Assembly: GCA_000934385.1 (NCBI GenBank) | Contig: KN880869.1 | Span: forward strand, 1 to 14,038 | DNA: 14,038 bases | Origin: Cylindrobasidium torrendii FP15055 ss-10 | Lineage: Eukaryota > Basidiomycota > Agaricomycetes > Agaricales > Physalacriaceae | Direction of reading: 5' to 3' | Shown: positions 8,501 to 14,038 of the stretch, in pieces | How the letters are laid out: each line of letters opens with the position of its first letter | How positions within the stretch are numbered: the stretch's first letter is position 1 | Notes under the pieces: generated by a model | What the model saw: only the letters and a program-made list of their open reading frames with translations | What the model was told of the DNA's origin: nothing | The model's database searches: none | Position numbers and translations under genes: made by a program

Positions 8501-9270
8501 CACTCTTAATTGTTGTTTGCTGACGCGCGCCGCCGCCGCCGTTGCAGCCGCAGGACAAGAGCAGCCACAGCTCAGAATCATCCCATCGCCACTCCCCCCG
8601 CTCCCCAAACGCGCTCGGAAGGAGGAGAGGGAGAAGGAGGAGCCGGGGAGTCCTGTTAAGGTTTTGGGGGGTGCGTTCCGCTTTTTCTTGCTTGCTCCCT
8701 CGCGCTTTCCTTTCTTTCTCGCGGGCTGCTTGTGGATGTGTCTGCGTTTATTTTGGGCGATGTGTCGATGCGTTTCTTGTGCCCGTGTTGCACTGCGCTT
8801 GCGCTTTATCCCTTTGTCGTCTTTTTTTCTTGACCGTTGCTTTCTTGACCGTTGATGCTTGACCGTTGATGCTTGACGCTGACGCTGACACGAACCCCCT
8901 AGACACACTCACAGCTCCCCCGAGCCCCACCGCGGGACGCAAGCGGACGCGCGAGCCCGAAGACGAGGGTGTGCGCGAAGGCGTTAAGAAGGTTCGTGGA
9001 GCGGCCAGTACAAACGCAGGACGAAGTTTGGGTGCAGGAGCTGCAGCAGGTGCGGGGAACAAGAAAGCGCGCGACCTGGAAGACGCGGGTTTCGTTATGC
9101 TTGATGCGATGGATGAGGATGTGTCTTTGCCTTCTGGTGATGCAGTGGCAAGTGGAAGTGGAAGCGGTGCAGCGGCAAGTGCGAGTGCAGGACGAGGAAG
9201 ACAGGGAGGGAATGCGGCGAGTGGGAATGGGAATGGGCAAGGAGAGGTGGAAGTTATCGAGATCGACTAG
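5554..9270 (+). CDS. UBA2: SUMO-activating enzyme E1 catalytic subunit UBA2
   Basis: With Aos1/SAE1 it adenylates SUMO and carries it as a thioester before transfer to Ubc9, mainly in the nucleus (family knowledge). Exons 5554-5668, 6151-6275, 6523-6658, 6785-7940, 8007-8170, 8272-8484, 8548-8670 and 8903-9270 sum to 2400 nt, 799 aa. The start ATG has AAA before it. Seen in order: nucleotide-binding [55 protein letters not shown]; zinc pair C-x2-C in ECFDC; catalytic Cys179 in [14 protein letters not shown]-like [31 protein letters not shown]; second zinc pair in AHCGVCRDV; a C-terminal ubiquitin-like region; basic stretches PKRARK and GRKRTRE (likely nuclear import). The tail EVEVIEID resembles a SUMO-interacting motif. 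Yeast and human proteins have about 640 residues. The extra length is Gly/Glu- and Ala/Thr-rich insertions near residues 205-245, 332-346, 378-396 and 429-455. Confidence 0.95.
5669..6150 (+). other. 482-nt first intron of UBA2
   Basis: Longest intron of the window; the others are 57 to 247 nt. Donor GTGCGT, branch site gctgacgc and acceptor cgcacag are clear. The downstream half (about 6000-6120) is almost pure C/T. The reading frame joins exactly (GCELL then [10 protein letters not shown]), so no exon is missing. No RNA gene was recognised inside. Confidence 0.75.
6457..6492 (+). repeat. Hexamer microsatellite in a UBA2 intron
   Basis: Four exact gcacct units are followed by gcatct and gtatct, in the 6276-6522 intron. 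It sits just before the branch site gctaacgc (6514-6521 region) and acceptor. Confidence 0.85.
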
Positions 9271-9546
9271 CCTCCAGCGTACGCAGAAGCAAAGAAGCGA
9301 AGAAGAGAGGAAGAAGTGAATATGGAAGTAATGTACCGTTGAAGCCGAGGCCATGATTATTTGAATACTTATATATCGTGATGTTCGAACGACCGTCCGT
9401 GCATGGAGCCTAAGTAGCTTCGCATGTACTGAGCTCAACCAGGCTGGACTGCCCTGTGCTCTGTGCTGTGCGTTGAACCCCGCCTACAAGTATGCTCTTA
9501 TACCGCTATATGCTGTTATAGAACTACAAAGACGCCGAAGCGCACC
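9271..9546. other. UBA2 3' flank up to the first tRNA-Leu
   Basis: Purine-rich immediately after the stop, then mixed. No AATAAA was seen; tgaatacttatatatc (9361-9376) is the only AT-rich candidate near a transcript end. Nothing else recognised. Confidence 0.4.
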
Positions 9547-9649
9547 GGCAAGGTGGCCGAGTGGTCTAAGGCGCGTGACTCAAGCTGCCAAAGCTTGCCT
9601 TGTTTCTCGTGAGAGTATTCTCGCGTGGGTTCAAATCCCACCCTTGTCA
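9547..9649 (+). tRNA. tRNA-Leu (CAA), copy 1, with a 21-nt intron
   Basis: Acceptor GGCAAGG/CCTTGTC (one G-U), discriminator A, D arm GCC/GGC with GAGTGGTCTAA loop, and T stem GTGGG/CCCAC with loop TTCAAAT. Anticodon CAA at 9581-9583 is followed by G37. The intron runs 9585-9605. The anticodon stem CGTGA/TCGTG pairs fully if two G-U pairs are allowed. A long variable arm (GAG-TATT-CTC) follows, as expected for leucine. The intron carries cttg, able to pair with the anticodon CAAG. A TTTTT terminator follows directly. Confidence 0.93.
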
Positions 9650-9654
9650 TTTTT
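9650..9654 (+). terminator. Pol III terminator of tRNA-Leu copy 1
   Basis: Run of five T directly after the discriminator base. Confidence 0.8.
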
Positions 9655-9664
9655 CTTCTTGCTG

Positions 9665-9729
9665 GCTTGTTCTTGCGATAGTTGATTGAATTTTGCGCGG
9701 CAGCAGCTTGCTTGCTTGTTCTTGCGATA
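9665..9729 (+). repeat. 16-bp direct repeat gcttgttcttgcgata
   Basis: Exact copies at 9665-9680 and 9714-9729, just downstream of tRNA-Leu copy 1. Confidence 0.9.
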
Positions 9730-9932
9730 ATTCAAAATTAATTCATTGATTATCCGAGGACGGGACCGGGGACAATCATTTTTTGAGTACCATCGATGAT
9801 CTGACAGTATACTACTGTGGTGTTTCCTTTGAACACGATCCCATTTCATTGAGCACGCTACACGCGAGCCCATTGAACACGAGCCCGATATTCAACGACA
9901 TTGAACGACGGATGGCATCTTTGTTCGTGTGT

Positions 9933-9953
9933 GGGAACCGGGAACCGGGAACC
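9933..9953 (+). repeat. 7-bp tandem repeat gggaacc x3
   Basis: Three exact units, then a broken fourth (gac). Preceded by loose repeats of cattgaacacgagccc (9830-9910). Confidence 0.9.
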
Positions 9954-10045
9954 GACACTGTAACGTTAACTTCAACTATCCCCCGGTTCAAAGTCCCGAT
10001 TTCCAAGCTTCTCAGGCTCTGATTGAGTCTAAACTTTTAACCAAC

Positions 10046-10093
10046 CTGATTTCTGACCCGTTAAGCAGTCTGATTTCTGACCCGTTAAGCAGC
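10046..10093 (+). repeat. 24-bp tandem duplication
   Basis: Unit ctgatttctgacccgttaag, then cag plus one variable base. Copies at 10046-10069 and 10070-10093 differ only in the last base. Confidence 0.92.
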
Positions 10094-10116
10094 CTGACCT
10101 GTGAGCAGTGACACTT

Positions 10117-10221
10117 GAAGAGTGTCAACGGCGGTGAACAGTGACTGGTGACGGCGGAAGAGTGTCAACGGCGGTGAACAGTGACTAGTAGTAGTGACGG
10201 TGGAAGGGGGTCAACGGCGCG
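10117..10221 (+). repeat. 40-bp imperfect tandem repeat
   Basis: A 30-base stretch starting gaagagtgtcaacggcggtg is exact at 10117 and 10157. A decayed third copy (gaagggggtcaacggcgcgg) starts at 10203. Confidence 0.88.
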
Positions 10222-10277
10222 GCGGCAGATCCGGTCTCACGTTCATAGTGTTCATGGACCCGGACTTGGACTTGTGG

Positions 10278-10338
10278 TATGCCAGCGCTTAGTCTTGTAC
10301 TATGCCAGTGCTTAGTTTTGTACTATGCCAGTGCTTAG
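10278..10338 (+). repeat. 23-bp tandem repeat, 2.7 copies
   Basis: Unit tatgccagtgcttagttttg plus tac, at 10278, 10301 and 10324 (last copy partial). Copies 1 and 2 differ at two positions. Confidence 0.92.
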
Positions 10339-10408
10339 CCAATGGATTTTCATTGACAGACCAGTTGCCAGTGCACGGAAATTGGAATTGTGAACGGTAA
10401 TGGAAGGT

Positions 10409-10447
10409 GAAGGGTGAAAGATGAAGGGTGAAAGATGAAGGGTGAAG
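10409..10447 (+). repeat. 14-bp tandem repeat gaagggtgaaagat
   Basis: Exact units at 10409 and 10423, partial third at 10437. Confidence 0.92.
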
Positions 10448-10544
10448 TGCTAGTGACTTGCATAAGTCTGAGGTATCGGACAGCAACGAGGACAAGGATG
10501 GCAAACGAGGACGACGACGACGCGTCGGATGGCACGAAATACTC

Positions 10545-10580
10545 GAAGTGCATGTTGAAGTGCATGTCGAAGTGCATGTC
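10545..10580 (+). repeat. 12-bp tandem repeat gaagtgcatgtc x3
   Basis: Units at 10545, 10557 and 10569; the first ends in t rather than c. The array is flanked on both sides by cgaaatact (10535-10543 and 10580-10588). Confidence 0.92.
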
Positions 10581-10599
10581 GAAATACTGAGTAAGTACT

Positions 10600-10942
10600 A
10601 TGTGGGCCGTATGTATGTATCCGATGAATAAGGAATGCCTGCGCAGCGTGAAGAGAACTCCAATTGACCACGATATCTCACCGTCCAAAATATACTCATT
10701 AGCACAAATTTGAAGGGGCAACGTTCGATACCAATGCTGAACGCCGCAAGGAGGGCGAGGGCGAGGGAGAGAGTACATAAAGGTAATGATGACGGAAACG
10801 ATAGGCTGAGGGTGCCTACCTTGTGATGACTACGTATACCATTGAAGGAATCCGGATCGATGTCGTAAGTTTCAACGGCCGGAGCGTTTGCGACTCGCGA
10901 GCTACTCCAACACTCGCAGGCTACGAAGTTCAACACTCGCAA
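10600..10942 (-). pseudogene. Possible decayed coding fragment, unrecognised
   Basis: The minus strand reads VETYDIDPDSFNGIRSHHK just before a gtaggc that could be a donor (about 10820). Further down it reads ICANEYILDGEISWS (about 10660-10710) in another frame. These look protein-like but are not joined by a convincing gene model, and the family was not recognised. Chance open frames remain possible. Confidence 0.2.
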
Positions 10943-10950
10943 GCCACTTC
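10890..10950 (-). repeat. Inverted copies of the 19-bp unit found at 11202-11258
   Basis: The copy at 10932-10950, read on the minus strand, is gaagtggcttgcgagtgtt, matching the unit at 11221-11239 in 18 of 19 bases. Two more diverged copies lie at about 10909-10928 and 10890-10908. Confidence 0.8.
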
Positions 10951-11021
10951 AAGGGTGGATTGAGAGTCAAACGCGCATGCTGCAATATTAGAGGAACGAG
11001 AGCTAGTGGCCGGAATGCAGC

Positions 11022-11165
11022 TCACGTAGCCAAGCAATAGTCTCTGTCCGAAAGGGTGGCGAATATACTTCCTTTGGGACGCGCAAGAAGATCGTCGAGC
11101 TCTTCAATATCACACCAGTAATGAGGAGCGAGGACCAAGGTTTGAAGGCTAGGTAGTAGGAGCAT
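11022..11165 (-). pseudogene. 47-codon open frame with a leucine-rich-repeat-like start
   Basis: ATG at 11165-11163, TGA at 11024-11022. The product begins MLLLPSLQTLVLAPHYWCD and continues with EELDDLLARPKGSIF. The LPSLQTLVL stretch resembles a leucine-rich-repeat unit such as those in fungal F-box proteins, which is inference from pattern only. A GTGAGC donor overlaps its end, but the sequence after a possible acceptor (tgcag near 10981) soon hits a stop. A relic or chance frame is as likely as a gene. Confidence 0.25.
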
Positions 11166-11201
11166 TCAAGCCTCTTCCCACTCGGAATAAGGTCGAGTGT
11201 T

Positions 11202-11258
11202 GAAGTAGCTTGCGAGTATTGAAGTGGCTTGCGAGTATTGAAGGAGCTTGCGAGTATT
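11202..11258 (+). repeat. 19-bp tandem repeat x3
   Basis: Unit gaagtagcttgcgagtatt at 11202, with variants at 11221 (gtggc) and 11240 (ggagc). A partial unit cgagtgtt precedes it at 11194. Confidence 0.93.
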
Positions 11259-11264
11259 CCGCGT

Positions 11265-11320
11265 CAATCCACCCTTCGCCTCAATCCTACCCTTCGCCTC
11301 AATCCTACCCTTCCGCCCCA
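11265..11320 (+). repeat. 17-18 bp C/T-rich tandem repeat
   Basis: Unit caatcctacccttcgcct repeats from 11265 with drifting copies at 11282 and 11300, up to the 5' flank of tRNA-Leu copy 2. The motif caatccaccctt also occurs inverted at 10951-10962. Confidence 0.8.
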
Positions 11321-11396
11321 ACCCACCCTTCCTTCGCCTCAATCAATCCACCTTTCCGCGTCAATCCAGGACTGCACAAAGAGACTTCGGCACACC

Positions 11397-11500
11397 GGCA
11401 AGGTGGCCGAGTGGTCTAAGGCGCGTGACTCAAGCTGACTAAAGCTTGCCTTGTTTCTCGTGAGAGTATTCTCGCGTGGGTTCAAATCCCACCCTTGTCA
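11397..11500 (+). tRNA. tRNA-Leu (CAA), copy 2, with a 22-nt intron
   Basis: Exons 11397-11434 and 11457-11500 are identical to those of copy 1. The intron (11435-11456) differs: it begins ctgactaaag where copy 1 has ctgccaaag, and is one base longer. Anticodon CAA is at 11431-11433. Five bases upstream (caccggcaagg) the match with copies 1 and 3 stops. A six-T terminator follows. Confidence 0.94.
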
Positions 11501-11506
11501 TTTTTT
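11501..11506 (+). terminator. Pol III terminator of tRNA-Leu copy 2
   Basis: Run of six T directly after the tRNA. Confidence 0.85.
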
Positions 11507-11747
11507 GCTCGCTTGCTCCCTTCTTGTTCGGCTTGTTGTTTTCACCTTCGATCCTGGGGCCTTCAAGTCGAGGCTCCAGGCTTTGACTCAAGGGCTTGAG
11601 TTTTTTTTCCCATCGTACTCGAAGGAAGACCACGTTGAGCGCCGTAGGCCCCATCGAATCGCACCTTCACTGCTACTTATCTATGATCTATCGAAACGAC
11701 GCAAAAAACACCTCGAGAAAGAGAAGGAGAAAGAGAAAGAGGGCAGC

Positions 11748-11752
11748 AAAAA
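11748..11752 (-). terminator. Pol III terminator of tRNA-Leu copy 3
   Basis: Five T on the minus strand directly after the discriminator base. Confidence 0.8.
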
Positions 11753-11856
11753 TGACAAGGGTGGGATTTGAACCCACGCGAGAATACTCTCACGAGAAAC
11801 AAGGCAAGCTTTGGTCAGCTTGAGTCACGCGCCTTAGACCACTCGGCCACCTTGCC
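11753..11856 (-). tRNA. tRNA-Leu (CAA), copy 3, with a 22-nt intron
   Basis: Exons (11856-11819 and 11796-11753) are identical to copies 1 and 2. The intron 11818-11797 begins ctgaccaaag, one base from copy 2. Anticodon CAA is at 11822-11820. It faces copy 2 across 252 bp, so the two genes form a large inverted repeat with convergent transcription. Confidence 0.94.
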
Positions 11857-12395
11857 GGTGCTGACTTGGGGTGGTGTGGTGCTCTGCCTTGCCCATGCCC
11901 ATGCGTATACTCACCCTGCTCACGAATATTATATGCACTGGCACAACACCAATCCTCCATTCACCGCGCAGACTCATCTCCGCGACCTCAGATCCACGCT
12001 CCCAACGCATATACATACACATTAACTAACAACCCACCCCGATGTATCTCTGGGCCAGAGTCCATACACATGAGTGGGGACTCGGACACTCAGACTCCTC
12101 ACACGCACAGACTCGAACTCCTCACACAAACTCCTCAATCGCATTGCATTCCATCCCCACATCCGATTTTGATTCCATCCACAACAAAAGTTGGTATTCT
12201 GCATCATCCAGAAAAGCATATATATAAAAGAGAGACGGGGCGTGTCTTGTTGAACTGAAAGGCCATCTCGAAGAAGGTGCGTGAAGGCAAGGGAACCGAG
12301 AGAGAAGGGCGCGGCGTGGATGTAATAAAAGAAGAAAAAATGTCATGACGAAGGTATAGGAAAACAAAAAATCATAAACCCATTTTCTAGGTTTT
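11857..12395. other. Intergenic region between tRNA-Leu copy 3 and the PAC1 3' end
   Basis: No gene is supported. It contains loose repeats of actcctcacac (12095-12140) and A/T-rich sequence near 12340-12390 that probably includes the PAC1 transcript end. Short open frames here lack any recognisable pattern. Confidence 0.5.
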
Positions 12396-13948
12396 TCATC
12401 GAGCCGGAACCCATATCTTCACCGTCTGCAGCACAGTCAGCAATGTGAAGGAGAACACAGACAAGACGAGGAAAACGCAGTAGGAAGAAAAAACAGCAAA
12501 AACCACAAAACACACCTTATCACTACTACACGTCGCCAACACATTCACAACCTGCCCCTCCTCCCCAACCCCCTTACCCGCAGCCTGCATCCTCCCCCAG
12601 CTCATCCCCGCAACAAACTGCTCATGCGCCTGCACCGTCCTCACACACCTCCCCGTCCCCAAATCCCACACCTTGAACCGATGGTCGTCCGACGCGGTGA
12701 GGAGGTATTGGCCGCTGGGATGGAAGACGATGGACCGCACCCAGTCATCATGTCCCTTGAGGGTGTAGAGCAGGGCTCCGCGCTGCGCGTCCCAGATCTT
12801 GACGGTTTTGTCGCGCGAGGCGGTTGCGGCGAAGACGACGGGCCCGGTTGTTGTTGCGTTTGGCTTTTTAAGACAGTGTCAGAGATGAGGAGAGGAAAGA
12901 GGGAAGAGGAAAGGAGAAGAGAGACGTACTTTTATCCCAGCAAGCTCACAGATCGCAGCTACCGCATTCGGCGGCGCGAACTGTGCTGCCTCGACCACAT
13001 TGTCATGCCCTCTAAACTCTGCTTTGAGCTCGCCTGTCGCCGCGTCTGTTATCTTTGCCGTCTACATTCAATCAGCATGGCATCCAAATGCCAGGGAAGG
13101 AGGGAGGCAGGGAGAGGGAGGCAGGAAGAGGGAGGCGGGGAGAGGCAAGAGAGGAAGAACACACGCACATGGTCCGCACTACACGTCAAAAAGAACCTCC
13201 CATCACTACTGGGCACCGCCCCTCGTATCCAATCATCATGCGCCCTAATCACCTTTATACAATGCGTCGTCCCCACATCCCACACCCTCACCGAATGATC
13301 CCTCGAACTCGACACAATCTTGTCATCCCCAGGAATCCACCTCGCCGAACTAATGGAATGCTCATGCCCTCTCAGCGTAGCCACATTCTTATACCCATCC
13401 TCCACATTCCACAACTTGATAAACAAATCATAGCTGCACGTCACCAACATCGTCCCAGCGGAGTTGTACTGCGCATCGCTCACGCGCTTCGTATGCGCCT
13501 TCAGCGTCATCTCGCGCTCGCCGCTCTCCCAGTCCCAGATGATGACCGTGCAGTCGTCCGACGCGCTGGCGAGGACCGTGTATTTGGGGTGGAAGGCGAC
13601 GGCGTTGACGCCGTCGCGGTGTCCGGTTAAAGGCGCTTTGCAGGAGGAGGAGGTGGGGAGCCAGTCCGCTGCCTGTTTCTTGGAGGATACGCCCCCGCTC
13701 GTGCCCGCTAGACGCATTTCTTCTTGTACTTGGGAGATTTGGTGTTCGAGTTCGGATACCTGGGTGGTAAGTAGGTCGGTATCAATGCATGCGCTTTGAG
13801 CTTAGCTATGGGGTAGAGTAGGGGAGGGGAGGGGAGGAGGGAGGGAGAGAGAAGAAACACGCACGCGCTTCTGCATCCGAATCACACTTGTCCATTTCTT
13901 GACGAGGAGGCCACTCGACGGCTGACCGAGGTCGGGCTGAAAGTCGGA
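12396..13948 (-). CDS. PAC1: LIS1/PAC1 (NudF) dynein regulator, WD40, 5' partial
   Basis: Binds the cytoplasmic dynein motor with NudE/Ndl1 and supports nuclear migration and spindle positioning (family knowledge). Visible exons on the minus strand: 13948-13865, 13759-13169, 13061-12930, 12863-12516 and 12425-12396, all phase 0; 1185 nt, 394 aa plus stop. Starts with the family hallmark [15 protein letters not shown], then coiled coil [14 protein letters not shown], then seven WD40 blades beginning at [15 protein letters not shown]. Blade ends include [47 protein letters not shown] and final TVKIWVPAR. Blade 4 ends AKITDAATG, where the usual Trp-Asp is lost. [20 protein letters not shown] is the most conserved blade. 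The N-terminal LisH dimerisation domain must lie beyond the window. The exon boundary at 13948 is inferred from an in-frame TAG just upstream, best read as the acceptor. Introns are 105, 107, 66 and 90 nt, with donors GTGCGT, GTGCGT, GTACGT and GTGTGT. Confidence 0.94.
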
Positions 13949-14038
13949 CTACTGCGTTGTGATCAATGGCTCGTGTTCAACTTCCCACACACTCCACCCC
14001 CCACACCAACACCAAAGCAACCACCTAAGGCATATACC
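13949..14038 (-). other. Probable PAC1 intron running to the window edge
   Basis: On the minus strand the segment ends cgcagtag before the first visible exon. The window begins on this strand with ggtatatgcc, which could be the donor itself, giving an intron of about 89 nt. No coding match to the LIS1 family was seen here. Confidence 0.45.

Larger units (their letters stand above)
9730..11396. other. 1.7-kb gene-poor region built largely of short tandem repeats
   Basis: No complete gene is supported. The stretch holds at least eight unrelated tandem repeats with periods of 7 to 40 bp, listed separately. Between 10600 and 11165 the minus strand has two short coding-like fragments. The rest is unremarkable. 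Confidence 0.6.

Noticed and set aside
6999..8558. 519-codon open frame on the minus strand
   Set aside because: It is antisense to UBA2 exons and introns. The product is Ser/Pro/Ala-rich without a domain, while the plus strand codes a clear UBA2. It is a by-product of G-rich codon use.
10350..10778. 142-codon minus-strand open frame
   Set aside because: Much of it is translation of the 12-bp and 14-bp tandem repeats (the repeated M-H-F-D pattern). No family pattern or splice support.
12624..13298. 224-codon plus-strand open frame
   Set aside because: Antisense to PAC1 exons, which code a full WD40 domain; the frame has no recognisable content.

Overview
This window reads as nuclear DNA of a filamentous or mushroom-type fungus, most likely a basidiomycete. 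The support is many short introns (57 to 482 nt), a strong branch-site signal (GCTRACGC), intron-containing tRNA genes, and four proteins whose best family matches are eukaryotic. The basidiomycete placement is inference; no species can be named from the sequence alone. No bacterial, viral or CRISPR feature was seen.

Layout. Position 180-1536 (+) is the 3' part of a mitochondrial short/branched-chain acyl-CoA dehydrogenase gene (4 visible exons; its 5' end lies before the window). Position 2088-4012 (+) is a Cdc20/Cdh1 (fizzy-related) WD40 activator of the anaphase-promoting complex (4 exons). Positions 4013-5553 are intergenic, with a minisatellite, a 275-bp block bounded by a 16-bp inverted repeat, and an intron-containing tRNA-Asn(GTT) on the minus strand. 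Position 5554-9270 (+) is UBA2, the catalytic subunit of the SUMO E1 enzyme (8 exons, 799 aa). Positions 9271-12395 form a repeat-rich gap with three tRNA-Leu(CAA) genes, each with a 21-22 nt intron, and about ten unrelated short tandem repeats. Position 12396-13948 (-) is the 3' part of a LIS1/PAC1 (NudF) gene (5 visible exons; the LisH end lies beyond the window).

All exon models were built by hand, joining exons so that the frame is kept and the product matches the remembered family pattern. Exon lengths of UBA2 (2400 nt), Cdh1 (1713 nt) and visible PAC1 (1185 nt) all divide by three. The genes are independent housekeeping genes: branched-chain amino-acid/fatty-acid oxidation, cell-cycle proteolysis, SUMO conjugation and dynein regulation. 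They are not a cluster with a shared pathway.

The most noteworthy points are: GTGCGT as the dominant 5' splice site (11 of 17 introns), an exact 24-bp duplication spanning the Cdh1 stop codon that would restore the same Ile-Arg tail on read-through, an altered C-box in Cdh1, a tRNA-Asn 3'-end copy inside the 275-bp block, and the tRNA-Leu/minisatellite gap. No clearly new system was found.
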